DNA of 64,000 bases from Cyathus striatus (GCA_025738555.1 JAOVFP010000013.1:3782001-3846000); one strand, 5' to 3'; shown: positions 11,121-23,359, counted from the first letter of the stretch. A program made the numbers and translations. The notes: a model not told the origin generated them from the letters alone.

Positions 11121-11821
11121 ATGGTGAGCACGAACTTTTGTCGCTGTCCGTAACGATGATGAATGAACCTTTGATCCTTAGGCCGACCAAAAAGCGACAC
11201 CGGGCAACCCCATGCGCGAGCTCCGCATCGACAAGCTTGTCATCAGTGCGTCTAAGTGCAGTTTCTGTGCGATTCAAGGCAAACTTATCTCGAACTCATA
11301 GACATCTCCGTTGGTGAATCTGGTGATCGCTTGACTCGTGCCTCCAAGGTCCTGGAACAACTTACCGGTCAAACACCCGTTACCTCAAAAGCCCGTTACA
11401 CCGTCCGTACTTTCGGTATCCGTCGTAATGAGAAGATCGCCGTGCACGTCACCATCCGTGGGCCCAAGGCAGAGGAGATTCTTGAGCGTGGTTTGAAAGT
11501 GAAGGAGTACGAGTTGAGGAGGAGGAACTTCTCGGAGACTGGAAACTTCGGTTTTGGTATCCAGGAGCATATTGATTTGGGTGCTCGCTACGACCCTGGT
11601 ATTGGTATCTTCGGAATGGATTTCTACGTTGTGATGGGACGACCAGGTGCACGGGTAGCAAGGAGGAAGCAGAGGAAGACCAGAATCGGTTTCGCTCACC
11701 GTATCAAGAAGGATGATACGATGGCATGGTTCAAGCAGCGCTTCGATGGTATTATCTTGGTATGTCTTCTGAATGTGTCCTGTATTGTTACGTTTCTTAT
11801 CTCAGTATTTCTCAGAAATAA
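11121..11821 (+). CDS. RPL11: 60S ribosomal protein uL5 (L11)
   Basis: Exons 11121-11123, 11182-11245, 11302-11759 and 11816-11821 give a 176-residue protein, the expected length for eukaryotic L11. It contains [20 protein letters not shown], then [19 protein letters not shown], and further on [20 protein letters not shown] and [20 protein letters not shown]. These blocks are diagnostic of uL5, which contacts 5S rRNA in the central protuberance of the large subunit. The first exon is the ATG alone, with an intron directly after it, and the last exon is one Lys codon plus the stop. Both arrangements fit the frame perfectly. An intron at the start codon is common in fungal ribosomal protein genes and may aid expression. 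Confidence 0.93.
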
Positions 11822-12665
11822 ATGCATCGCTCAATGTTGTACCTGTCTTGCTGCTATGATATGCTCTTCTCCTCTACCTATATGGCATGTGTTACGGTAT
11901 GGGCTATGAACACATTATTTTTATCCTCTCGGGATTATATTCCAGGCGTGAGCTGCGTGTATGTAAGAGCAGCATGTACTTTATCGTGAGCTTTCGCAGG
12001 CTTAACAAGTTATATTGTTGAATGAATAGAACGTTCCGCGCAGGAAGGAGTGATCATGTTGATGTAACATCATTTCACGTGTTAAGGGTACATGCTACGT
12101 CGTTATTTTCACCACTATCAGTTCGGACATTGTTTCACCTTGCCGTGTCATACTCACATTCACGAGTTCCGCGCTTCGTCGTAGCTCTCAGATATATCTG
12201 GAAGCATATTACCATCAGGAAGAACATAATTGTGCGTTACATCATCGGGCCAACGCCAAATTTAGTATCACCAAAAGTTTATAGGCATGTCGGAACTTTC
12301 AGCAGGGGAAGGGCCATGTACACACTACATGCGATCATCGAGCAACATGGATTGAGACTCCATGTAATCCCCTCGCATTCAACGGCCTCCGGCATTTTCG
12401 AAGTACATCGGACAATCCTCAACCCCCTTTTCATGTCCGTCCCACGCTGCACACTCTTTTGCTTCCTTCTGGTATTATGGGCGTTCAAAAGTTGGTTATG
12501 ACAAGGTTATGATCTCTGATACTCGTAGAGCAAATTGAAGGAAACGTACTCGGTGCACAACTTGAAAGCTCGTGATACCTTGGATCATCTTATTATTCTA
12601 TTTGTTTATGGTGTTAATCTACTTTACAACCGAGAACCAATGTTATTGTGTGTGTTAATATACTC
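11822..12665. other. Intergenic, no supported gene
   Basis: The region is flanked by the 3' ends of RPL11 and RING gene C. The 159-codon plus-strand frame at 12022-12501 lacks any recognisable pattern and is rated as chance; the rest is presumably 3' untranslated sequence and spacer. Confidence 0.45.
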
Positions 12666-14073
12666 CTATAATATTCTAACTCGTTTCATTGCCCGAGGAC
12701 CTGTCTGAACTGGTACCAACGGTTTTCCTTTTGCATCCATCTTGATTGGGAATACTGCATTTACGCTCGTAGAAATGGGCCTCTTGAGCAGTTTCGTTTT
12801 GTTCATCGAGTGCGGTTTATTGGTCTGCCACGCAGAACCAAACTGAGACGGTGGCATGCCTTCGACGTCAAGCTCGAGCGAGTACTCGTTGAAGCTATTG
12901 TCGTGGCTACCATGCCGCTATAGAAGCGGTCAGCATCGTGGTACTGGATATTTGTGGGTGATATACCTGGTTGTCGCTACTAGGAAACTGTGATTCTTCC
13001 ATGGTAAAAGCAAAGTTTTCATTTCCTTGCTCTTCTACTAGTTGGGACTGTAGGTTCTCTTTCTCCTGCTCTTTCTCAGCTAGCTTTGCCTGTAGATCAC
13101 TCCACTGTTCCTTGAGCGTTGCGATTTCCTTGGACTGAGCAGAGTTCTGTGAAAGCGTACATTGTAAGATGACGTTGACTTTGAGAGGAGAGACTCTTAC
13201 TTTGGAGATGTACCACTCTAACTGGCGCTTGTGAATCTTGTTGGTGTTGGCGGTTTCCTCCATAGATTTCAATAGTTTGGTATTATCTTCCTTCATTTGC
13301 ACGAATTCCGATGTGGCTTTCTCGGCTAACGTTAGTGCCGTGTCCCGCTCTTCCCCAGCCTTTTTCAGTCTAGTATCCCAATTTCTTTCCACAGTTTTCA
13401 GATTTGAGTCAGCTTGCTTCAGTTCATCTTCTTTGAGTTTGAGCTTGCGTTTTAGTGTTTCATTCTCGTTCTCTAGTGCCTGCGTACGTCTGGCTTTGGT
13501 GGCCAGATTTCCTTCGTTCTCTTCAAAGGTACGCTGCAGTGCAAATAATTCGGTCTCGGCCTTTTCCGCCCTCTGAAACCCCGGTACAAGTTCCTTAAAT
13601 CGTTCTATAGCTTCCAGGAGTCTCCTCTAATGGACATGATTGATGCCAGAACTAAGAAGTAGAAACACATACTTACGGCAAGTTCTTCGTCATGTTTAAC
13701 AATCTTGGATGCCTTGGTTATCTTCTCCACAGCCTTCTCAACGGTATTCAGCTTAGAGTTCCCATCCATCTGGTTTAGTTTGTCAATCACGTCCGTTGCA
13801 AAGAACGTTTTCGAATCGATGACGTCGAGACATATTTTGTGAGGAGCTGCTCTGGGAATCTTTGCTCGACATGATGGACAGTTGAAGTGTCTGCTAGTTC
13901 CAGCCAATTTTTCCGTGCAGCTCGTGCAATGTGCATGTCCTGTTGTTCCTGTTGAGACAGGTATACGCAGAAATAGGATCGAGACACGGGAACACACCAC
14001 AAGGTAAGATTAGGAATTGATTCAAGCGGTGGCTCTCGAAGCATATTGCGCAATTGGCTCCTACCAATGACAT
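12666..14073 (-). CDS. RING-finger/coiled-coil protein C (putative E3 ubiquitin ligase)
   Basis: Exons 14073-13998, 13939-13677, 13626-13201, 13146-12967 and 12917-12666 add up to 398 residues. The RING is split by the first intron: NCAICFESHRLNQFLILPCG joins HAHCTSC, then CPSCRAKIP. The downstream acceptor (13939) was chosen because it restores CGHAHC exactly. About 230 residues of coiled coil follow (FKELVPGFQRAEKAETELFA, then ENETLKRKLKLKEDELKQAD, ending LAEKEQEKENLQSQLVEEQG). The tail is basic (KLLKRPISTSVNAVFPIKMD). The architecture matches the RING/coiled-coil genes at 4811-5994 and 8372-9329. A RING plus long coiled coil suggests an oligomeric E3 ligase, but no orthologue was recognised. 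Confidence 0.75.
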
Positions 14074-14944
14074 ATGAACTTTCGCTAGTGTATTCGATGG
14101 TAGAGAACTGAGGCAAGTCCAGAAGAACGCATCACGCCGTTACACAGTATATTTAGACGTGCACCGTGTCTAAGTTGGTCATTGTCAGCCGCGTTCAACA
14201 AACCTGTCACCTCACGTGATCGTGTTGTCACTTCAGACGCTATTTTGAGTTACTCGTCCAATACTTACTCCTGGCCCTTAACGCGCCGTAACGAGTTGGT
14301 AGTACTACTATTTTATTACCTCAAACTGAGAGCTTCAGCTCAAGTTTTCTGTCTCCGTGTATCTTCTCTGTATCTGAAGGTGAAAAGTACAACACTCAAG
14401 CAACACTTGTCTTCAGCAACTTTTTTAGTACGGCTCATCTCTCTGGATATAGCTCAGGCTAACGTCAATTGCATGCAGTCAGGACTCCGTATTATTTACC
14501 AAGTACTTTGAATGTACTTACACTGGCATGAGCAGTTGGCTCCTTCGGTATAAATTATGAATATTCCACACATGGGGTATAATCACCACAAAAGGCACAA
14601 AACCTTCTCACGTACTTGCGGAGTCGTGGGTATGGTAGATTGAATAGCTCGCGGAAATTGCGTGCAGTCATAACCAACAAAGTATCCTTGTATGTAATAT
14701 TTTGGCTAGTTACTGAAGTTCCCGTCTTACCGCCATTCCCGACGTTGAACCGGATTGACGGACCGCCGGACTTCTTTTCTACACCGCTAACCAGTATACA
14801 TCATCATTAGAAGGTTGAATGCGTCACCTGCTATAGGTATCATGCAATCCTTGTTAGAGGAAGCTACAGACTTGGATACTTCCGGAGAAACATGACTATA
14901 AAGTTCCAACAAAACAGCATGACTGAGCTCTGCATCTAAACCTG
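14074..14944. other. Intergenic between divergent genes, no supported gene
   Basis: These 871 bp separate the start codons of RING gene C (minus) and the GH35 gene (plus) and should hold both promoters. Plus-strand frames at 14182-14511 and 14616-14810 show no family pattern. No clear TATA box or operator was assigned. Confidence 0.4.
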
Positions 14945-17900
14945 ATGTTGCTGCGCTGGCTTGGATTTCTGACTTTCTGCTTTACGTTGTCTGCCGTCGC
15001 TGGTAGGAGCTTCACGCTTCTACCTAGGAACTCTACTGGTTTGACGGACGTTGTTGCATGGGACCCTCACTCCCTCTTTATAAACGGGCAGTGCATCTTT
15101 ATTCTGTCTGCAGAGTTTCATCCATGGAGGCTTCCAGGGAATCCGGACTTATGGGCAGACATTTTCAGAAGATCAAAGCCAATGGCTTTAATACAGTTTC
15201 TTTTTATGATAACTGGGCGGTTCATTTTCCTACCCCGAATACTAATAACAGTCAGGGTGACTTTGAAGCTGGAACATACCGAGATACTCAGAGATTCATT
15301 GACGAAGCTAAGAAAGCTGGCCTTTGGCTAATTGCCCGGTACGTCCTACAATTTTTAACCTAATGCTTCTATCTCACTCACGTACCAAGCCCTGGTCCAT
15401 ATATAAGTGAGCATACGGTTATTAATTATACAATCTGCAATTAAGTTGAAATTTCCCAGATGCGGAAACTACAGGCGGTGGATTCCCAGGTTGGGTTGGA
15501 AATATCGCCGGAAGCTTGAGGAATAACAATCCAAACTATACACAAGGTTTGTAGTCCATTATGCACCTTCTTTCGTTAACTAAGTAATTGCAGCTTGGAC
15601 TCCGTATATGTCATCTATCAGCAAGATTATTGCGAGAAATCAGGTCACTAACGGTGGACCGAGTAGGTTCACGTTTTCTTCGTCTTCGTTGGCCACACAG
15701 CGACCGCTTTCATAGTCATCCTCGTTCAAGCAGAAAATGAATATAGTGTGGGTACAAACAATAATCCCTACATGCAAGCGATCATTAACCTCTACCGTGC
15801 GAACGGTATTGTTATTCGTGAGTACAAATGATTACTTTTGGAGTCGTTGATGTATCTTAGTCTCTTTGGACAGCAATCACGCACAATGATCAACATTCTG
15901 GCCAAACAAGCAATTTCTCTCCCGATAAACCTGGTACACACGTTGATATATACTGGTATGTAAACCAGCCCGCCCCACCTACTCGTTAGCTAAATGTTTT
16001 CACTAGTGGGGACTCTTATCCGCAGGGTCAGAACAGCTGGGCACAAGTGCAATCCATTTACTATTCTGCTCATGAAGGCTCTGCCCCGAGTAATCCTCTT
16101 TGCTTAGCAGAAGTGCGTAAATCTATACACATGGAAGTTGGATGGTTGTTCGATTTACCTTGCATATAGTTTGGTGGGGGATTCCTTCTTGGATGGGGAT
16201 CGGTAGCTCGCGGAGGAACTGGTTATGAAAAATACTGTGAGATTCACAAACTCGGTGAAAATTCTTAGGCTTAGCAAGCTTTACATCCAAAGCTAACGGA
16301 TTGACTGATGCTACCTTTGGTATGCGGTTACCCTTTCCCTGTGAAGACCTCACTGATATCCCTATAGAGAACGTATTTTACAAGGAGAACTAGTAGGTAG
16401 TCAACATCATCCTCAATACTTTCGTCATGAGGAACTATTTTATTCAGCGCACAAACTGCAACTATACTGAGTGAGTTGCCTGACGAGACATAGCTCGTGC
16501 CTGATACTAACTACAACCAATAAATAGATATTTACAGTGAGTCTGTTACCAGGCAGCGGGGTCCGATACTAATCTACATATTGAAACACGATTTCAGTGC
16601 TCTTTGGCGGAACTAATTGGGGTAATACCGCAGAACCAACAGTGTGAGTTTACAACCCGTAGTATTACCGCGTATTGCCTCTGTGCTCATTAGTGTCTTC
16701 CGGCAGCTATTCGTCTTATGACTACGGCGGTGGTAGGAGGCTATTCCTAGGTTAGCTTTCGTCTCAACCACTGACGCGGCTTCTGCGTAGGTATCAACGA
16801 GAATCGCGTAGCGACACCCAAGATGAATGAGATGAGGCTGCAGGGTTTGTTAAAAGCCATTAAAAACATTGCGTGGGTTAACATAGATATGTTAGGGTTA
16901 TTCCTTCGGGTATCTCGCGATCTCCTTGGATCGAACTTGCTCGCTAATGGCACAAATTACACAACATCTTCGCTTATACATACTGCAGAACTACGAAATC
17001 CAGACACCGGGGCAGGCTTCTACTTCGTTCGTCATGATACTTCCACGTAAGTCCATGTTTGATCCCGAGTACAGTTGGTACTTAGTGGTTTATTCAACAG
17101 TTCGACAGCCCTCACGACAACACAACTTACAGTTCAGACTTCTAAGGGCCAAAAGTTAGTCCCTGTAAATGGTACATTGACCTTCAACGGCAGGGAAAGC
17201 AAGATCATTGTCACAGACTACGTTTTTGGCCAAAGCAAGGCAAAGATACTTTATTCTACTGCAGAGTGCGTCTGTACCTCTTGCCCTACGATCCTGACTG
17301 TATACTGATGCGCCTTCATTTCAGGATTATGACATGGACCACGTGAGTTTTAACCTTGTATTGGTCCGTACGGTAGATACATTTATTAATCTCGTGGTTT
17401 CTATATAGCATCGGAGGCGCGGACTACGTTATACTATATGCACCACCAGGACAAACGGGCGAGACGGCTTTCCTGTTCTCGGATAAGCCCGTAGCCGATA
17501 TATCGTCATCTCCCAACGTCTCTAGTTCATTTGTCAACGGAACTTTCACGCTTAGCTATACACTAAACGGTTCTCAATTCATTCCTATCAGAAGTGGATC
17601 CACCTCCATAGTCGCAGTTATACTAGATAAAGCAACCGCCAACAGCTGGCACGCCCCCGTCATTTCGCACCCGGGAACCTTTGGCTCTTACTTTTCTATC
17701 GGAACTAACGACACGTAAGTCGTATGCATTACTTGTAACAATGGTCATCTCAATTGTATATAAGAGTGCTAGTTTCAGGTCCATATATTGTTAGAACCGC
17801 CACCGTTTTGGGGAATACACTTGCATTAGTAGGTATTTGTTCCTCGGGGGCGATGCAACCTTCTGATTGTTCAGACCGGCGACCTGAATGGGACCACGCC

Positions 17901-19606
17901 CATTGAAGTTGTCGTGCCTCCAGCGGTGACTGCTCTAACTTGGAACGGAAATAGTGTGAAAGTTCTCAAGACTAGCCGCGGATCATTCACTAGCTCATTA
18001 TCCACTGCCTCCCCCATCGTGCTACCGCAACTTACAGAATGGAAGGTTTCTGGAACGTAAGTACATATGTCCCCTTTCATAACTCAACCTGGATTAATCA
18101 CTTGATAGTCTACCGGAGGTTGATCCTGGGTTTGACGATTCAAGCTTCATTACTGCTAATCTAACTTCCACGAATGTGAGCGTACGAGCATCGCTTAAAT
18201 GAGTAACGGAGGTGATTATACTAACACACAGTACACGAACCTTCCACCTCTTGCTGGGAGTGTAGTTCTATACTCTCAGCAGTATGGGTTGGTTAATCTC
18301 CCCTTCCGTTTACAAGCTTTGTATAAACTGCGGCTCACAGGTTCTATGGGGGCAATCTCATCTTCCGAGGTCACTTCACGGCAACCGGTCAGGAAACCGC
18401 TATAAACACCACTGTTCAGTATGGCTTCGCGGGAGGCTATTCTGCTTGGCTTAACGGTGTATTTCTTGGTTCAAGCCAAGGAAGCGCTAGCATCAGTCTT
18501 ACAGGCGACTCCTGGAAGATTCCTAGTGGTTCTCTTCGTGTCGGACAAGATAATGTTTTCATAATTTTGCAAGGTAATTGTGTACCCTTACAGTTCTTAG
18601 CGAAGGCTGAAATATTATCTAGACCACATGGGGTGAGGATGCTTATATATACATAACATCTTACAAAATTCAATCTCACTCGTACCTTACACACTCAGTA
18701 TTGTAGAAACAAGCAGTGAGTAGATTTATAAACATCTTTTTTATGCAGTTAACGCCTTCTTTAGCTAATAGCGGTAAGGAACCTCGAGGTGTTAGAGGGT
18801 ATTCTATCATTGGAGGAAATTCCACATTCGGCCTGTGGAAGCTGCAGGGCAATTTGGTAAATTCTGTGCCACTCTGTAATGGTACTCCCCTCTGAATTGC
18901 GCACAAGGGCGGGGCAGCCAACACTCCCGACACGTTCCGCGGATATCTGAACGAAGGTGGTCTATACGCCGAACGTATTGGTGCTCATCTTCCAGGATTC
19001 CCCGACTCTGATTGGAAGTCAGGATCCCCTGCTACCGACGGAGTGTCTGGAGCAGGAATCAACTTTTACAGGACAACATTCGATCTGGTATCTACCGAGC
19101 TCTATCACATGCGTAGCCAATCCTCATATCCGTCTTAGGCCCTTCCAGATGACGTCGATGTTCCTATTCGTCTGTCTATTACCCCGAGTGTCATCACATC
19201 TAACTTCCGGGTACAAATCTACTTGAATGGATGGCAAGTGGGGAAGTACATAAACAACATCGGGTAAGCTGGACCCTGGTTCATAATATTTAGGAATCTA
19301 CCTAGACTTAATATTTGTATACTAGACCACAAACGCTCTTTGTTCTTCCGGCTGGGTATGTCAGCGAAACGATAGTGGCAGTCCAGACTTAACTGACTCC
19401 ATGACAGAATTCTCCGCCGCAAGTCGACCAACACCCTAGCACTATCTCTATGGTCTCTCGACGGCTCTGGAGCCTCCGTTGCTGGGCTGCAGCTTGTGTC
19501 AGATGGCACATTCTCAACTGCTCTCAAGTTCACAGATTACAAATCTCCAGACTATGCTGAACAACAATCGCTGCGCCCAGCTCCCACTCTTGTTCAGCCT
19601 ATGTAA
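14945..19606 (+). CDS. Beta-galactosidase, glycoside hydrolase family 35 (one frameshift)
   Basis: About 31 exons can be traced by frame. The protein begins with a signal peptide ([20 protein letters not shown]), so it is secreted. Catalytic-domain blocks follow: [61 protein letters not shown] (predicted acid/base Glu), the nucleophile region LCLAEFGGG, and [20 protein letters not shown]. The C-terminal beta domains are also present, including [18 protein letters not shown] and [10 protein letters not shown], up to the TAA at 19604-19606. GH35 enzymes remove terminal beta-galactose from plant pectin and xyloglucan. At about 15161-15167 the frame shifts by one base between LWADIF and QKIKANGF, although both sides are well conserved. 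All later exons are open, so this is either a recent lesion or an assembly error. Several exons are tiny (9, 10, 17, 18, 23 nt). Confidence 0.85.
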
Positions 19607-19711
19607 CGAGTGATTCACAGTTGTTGGATCCTGACTCTGTATATTAGCTCTTTGTAACTACCATTGTTAGTTCCGGTCAAGTAAATATGATATATAGTGT
19701 TAAGGACGTCG

Positions 19712-21572
19712 TTAGTCACTATCATCACTTTGGTCCTGTAAGAACGCCATGATACTCTGTCGTGCATTTCGCTTGAGAAGAAAAATAAGGAACTAGCTCG
19801 AATCTCATTGAATGAAGACCTACCGCTCGCTTTCGCGGAACACCTTCAGTTTCTGATTCTGAGTCGCTGGCATTTTCCGAGTCACTGCTACTTTCCTTTT
19901 CTGCAGCTTTTGACCCACGTTTTGAAGCGCCTACAACAGACTTTTCAAACTGTTGCACTTCCTCTGCGTTCCGTTAGTATGGAAGTTTGAGTCAAAACTA
20001 TGAGCATACCAAGTTCCTTGGCCAGTTCTCGTTTCTCTTTTATAGCTTTTGCCTGCTCCATACTCATGCGACCGGACATACCAAGATCGGCAAGAATCTC
20101 TCTTAACTTCTTAATCTGCTGCTGGGGAGAATTGATGCCTTGGAACACCTTGGACCACACTTTACGGACACCACAAGCTACGACGAATGACTAGACGATA
20201 TTATGTATTAGTGATGCACTGTGCAAGTATATATGAAAGCATCACCTTCAACCGTTTTATGGTCTCCTCTTCTTTGCTCAGGCTGGCTGGACCTTTCGCG
20301 CCGGCTTTTGATTTTTTAGAGGTTTTCTTTGGTTCCTGTTCATGGTAGATATAAATATATTCCTGAGGCTCAGAGGATACACACCTTCGTTTCCTTTGCT
20401 TTTCTCTTGCGTTTCGGAGGTTCGTCGATAAGAACCGAGAGTTCTGACTCGCTTTTGTCCGCATCCTAGAAGAAGCCATAAAGACATGCTTTGTAAAATT
20501 GAGCATTATGGGCTGTAGTACCTCTTCCACTTTTGCCTTTGTCTAATAACGTAAAGTGTTAGATGATATAAACCAAACTATATTGCCTGCGCACTTTTTG
20601 CTTTCCCTTGCCCCTATCCTTTGAAGGTGGATCGGAATCATGAGTATCAGATTCACTCTTGATTGCTTCCTGTAGTAATGTAAATAGCTACTGCGACAAA
20701 GTCCACAATGGAGTCGTACATCTTCATCTTTCGATTTGACTTTCGATGCTGGCTTTACTTCAGTACGTGGTTTAGACTCCTGTTCGTCGCCCTCTTCACT
20801 ATCAGAGGCCACAACTTTTCTTCGTTTTCTGGGAGTTGTATCAGCCCGGTCGTCCTATAAAGAGTCAGCGCACTAATGAAAAGGACAAACTTATACGACA
20901 AACTTTGCTCTCCACCACCGCGTCATCTTCTTTTTCAGATTTACGTTCATCCATCTCCACGTCTGATGTAGGAACGTGTTCCTGCATGCAGTTAGTTTGA
21001 GGGCGGGGCATTGTCGCGTATGCAGACATACAGCGGATTTATACTCCTTGGTATCTTTCTTCTGCACCTTTCTCCTTGAAATTGATTTCTTATCCGACTT
21101 TACAACTGCTTCTTTCACCTTCTTCGCCCTAGAAGTAGAAGATGATTTGCTAGGGCCTTCGTCTGAGGTTCGCTTCTTCTTCAGGCGCGTTGTAGCAGTA
21201 GCCTTAGGGCTATCCTCAGAGGTTTCTCCCGCGAAAGGGTTTTCTTCCTAAACGTTCCCATATATTAGCATGGTATTAAATCATGTAGATTAAGTGGGAT
21301 CAATACATACCGCTGCGCGCTTAATTGCAGCTTTCAGGGGGTCCTTGTACTTCTTGTCGTCCAAAGACCCTTGCTTAAGAGAGAGTGTTTTCTCAAGTTC
21401 CTGTCTCACAATTCTTGGTGTTAATGAGCTGTAAGACACGAATATATATATGTTTAGGAACAGCAGGATGATATGGACAGAGAATAACCTGCCTGGCTGT
21501 TCCAGCTCTCATCGCATGGTGAACGATCTTCTTTGCTGCCTCCTCGAGCTCGTGAATCTTTGGTACTGACAT
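19712..21572 (-). CDS. HIRIP3/DEK-C-like acidic chromatin protein
   Basis: The start is the ATG at 21570-21572 (MSVPKIHELEEAAKKIVHHA) and the stop is at 19712. The first domain continues SLTPRIVRQELEKTLSL, LKQGSLDDKKYKDPLKAAIK, the pattern of DEK C-terminal-type domains. A long Lys/Glu/Ser-rich middle carries basic nuclear-signal-like patches (KRKRKAKETK). The conserved C-terminal block reads VRKVWSKVFQGINSPQQQIK, KLREILADLGMSGRMSMEQA, as in HIRIP3-type histone-binding proteins. It is followed by an acidic Ser/Asp/Glu tail and the end DQSDDSD. A nuclear histone-chaperone or transcription role is inferred from this layout. About ten introns are needed, nearly all in phase 0. The first intron fits best with a GC donor (AG|GCAGGT). 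One exon (TKAKVEE) is only 21 nt. Confidence 0.65.
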
Positions 21573-22076
21573 AGATGCTTCAGTTGATAGGTTGGTGAAC
21601 GTCAGGAGAAATGCTCGTCTGTCTGGTGTTAGTGGGAGTAAGTGGTTCTGGGAAGCGCTAGACCATCGTGTAGGTACGGTCACGCGCACGTGACGTAACG
21701 CGCGACCTAGTCGCCAAATCCCGAACCCCGTCAACTCAAGCTTGGTTAAGTCCGTACATACTTATAACCTACTGCCCGTAATTATGTCACTACAAAGTAC
21801 ATCTTTTGCTCTATTTAAAATTTTACGGTTTCTCATACAACTACAGTGAACCTAAGTTTCCCCTTTGTATTCAATTCGTACTACTTAACGAAATATTATC
21901 ACGAAACCTTAGGCCTTGGACCCGACGCTGGTTATCTTATGCTCCTCTGAGGAATGCAGGTTCGTAGGGTTTCAAATTTATGCAATTAACTCCCGTTATG
22001 AAAACTTCTGAGGTGAAGTTGGGTACTTATTCCAATTTCTAGCACTTGTCCAACAATATCTAGTAGTTCGATATGA
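21573..22076. other. Intergenic, no supported gene
   Basis: The spacer lies between the start of the HIRIP3-like gene and the 3' end of the acetyltransferase gene. It should hold the HIRIP3-like promoter. A CACGTGACGTAACGCG stretch at about 21689-21704 contains CACGTG and TGACGT, binding cores of bHLH and bZIP factors, which is suggestive only. Confidence 0.4.
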
Positions 22077-22856
22077 TTAACTGTCCTGAGCCAGCTTTCC
22101 TAACTTTTGCTTGATATCGTTCATTTCCTTCTCAGCCACCTCTAACCTCTTAAGAAGGGCAGCAACCTTCTGTTCCTTCGACTGGCTCTGGATAGCGCTC
22201 CCTTCCATAGGAGCATTAAGTCGTTTAACAACCCTCGCAGGGTTCCCAGCTACAACGACATGGTCTTCTACATCCTTCGTCACCACAGCTCCTGCACCTA
22301 TGACGACACCATTGCCAATCTTCACACCAGGAAGTATAACAACGTTTCCTCCCAACCAGCAATCTTCTCCCACAACTATCTCCTTCCCGAACTCTGGCCC
22401 ACTCGTTCCGTTACGCACTTGCGCATCAAGAGGATGTCCAGCAGTAAAGAAGCTCACATTAGGACCCATGAGCGTTCTAGACCCTATCGTGACGCGAGCA
22501 GGATCGAGGATGGTACAGTTGAAGTTAATGAATACATTGTCCCCCAGGGTGATGTGCATTCCATAATCGCAGTGAAAAGGAGGCTCTATCCATGGACGGT
22601 TGTTAAGCACTTCTTCGGGAGCATCAGCTGGGACTGGCGGCAGGCCTAGAATGCGATTCAGTAAATTGGCGCGATCCAGCTGAGACAGAGAAGGCGCAGT
22701 GCTATTGAATTGGTAGCAGAGCGTAGCACATTCTGATCTGGAGGCGATAAGAGCTGGCGTGACTGCCGTATAGAGCTCGCCTCGCAGCATAACGTGGTAC
22801 TGAGGATCGTCTGAAGGGTCAAAGCGTCCCGACCCCTTGAAATCGATGGTACTCAT
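22077..22856 (-). CDS. Maltose O-acetyltransferase-like enzyme (hexapeptide-repeat family)
   Basis: This single-exon gene of 259 codons starts MSTIDFKGSGRFDPSDDPQY. The N-terminal maltose acetyltransferase (Mac) region is visible as YHVMLRGELYTAVTPAL and is followed by the left-handed beta-helix: PPFHCDYGMHITLGDNVFIN, FNCTILDPARVTIGSRTLMG, then FFTAGHPLD with the expected catalytic His, WLGGNVVILPGVKIGNGVVI and GAGAVVTKDV. The family transfers acetyl from acetyl-CoA to sugars such as maltose or glucose; bacterial NodL and Maa are relatives. A C-terminal coiled-coil tail of about 40 residues (VAALLKRLEVAEKEMNDIKQ) is an addition not typical of bacterial members and may help oligomerisation. 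The lack of introns contrasts with its neighbours. Confidence 0.9.
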   Translation of the reverse strand: MSTIDFKGSGRFDPSDDPQYHVMLRGELYTAVTPALIASRSECATLCYQFNSTAPSLSQLDRANLLNRILGLPPVPADAPEEVLNNRPWIEPPFHCDYGMHITLGDNVFINFNCTILDPARVTIGSRTLMGPNVSFFTAGHPLDAQVRNGTSGPEFGKEIVVGEDCWLGGNVVILPGVKIGNGVVIGAGAVVTKDVEDHVVVAGNPARVVKRLNAPMEGSAIQSQSKEQKVAALLKRLEVAEKEMNDIKQKLGKLAQDS

Positions 22857-23359
22857 TGCGAATAATACTGGTGGGTGATATAGAAGAACGTAAGAGACAA
22901 AAACACGACTTGGCCAGAAGACAACGAGAAGAGCAAACTTGAAATGCAGCGTCCAAGACGATCGGGATAGCGACGCCGACGTGTCTCTTTACCGGAGTCC
23001 GGAACCCGGGTCCGATTCAACTTCCCGTTCACTCAGGTACTTAGACTATACATACTATCATGGTCATCGGCATGCAAAGTGACATAGTAATGCAAACTCA
23101 CATTTTTTGACCCATACCCTTCGCACACTTGCCTTAACAACTTTCGGGATTGGAAGCGATATGTCTCATCTACTTAAATCTGCAAAATACAAGAGTATAT
23201 TGCAAGATTTAATAAATACAGAACACTATTTATGTCTTGCAAAACGTAAAAATTGTACTGTTTAGCTTCTATCATCTGATATATTTACTCTAAAGAAATA
23301 TAATTTGATAAAAACATTATTACTATATGATAGATCATATTGCAAAAGACAGAATGTAA
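22857..23359. other. Upstream region of the acetyltransferase gene, AT-rich beyond
   Basis: No gene is supported. The part next to 22857 is the presumed promoter. From about 23150 the sequence becomes strongly A/T-rich and marks the start of the repeat island that reaches to about 29.5 kb. Confidence 0.4.

Noticed and set aside
12022..12501. 159-codon plus-strand frame
   Set aside because: No family pattern, no sensible start context, composition like the surrounding non-coding DNA; lies between two gene 3' ends.
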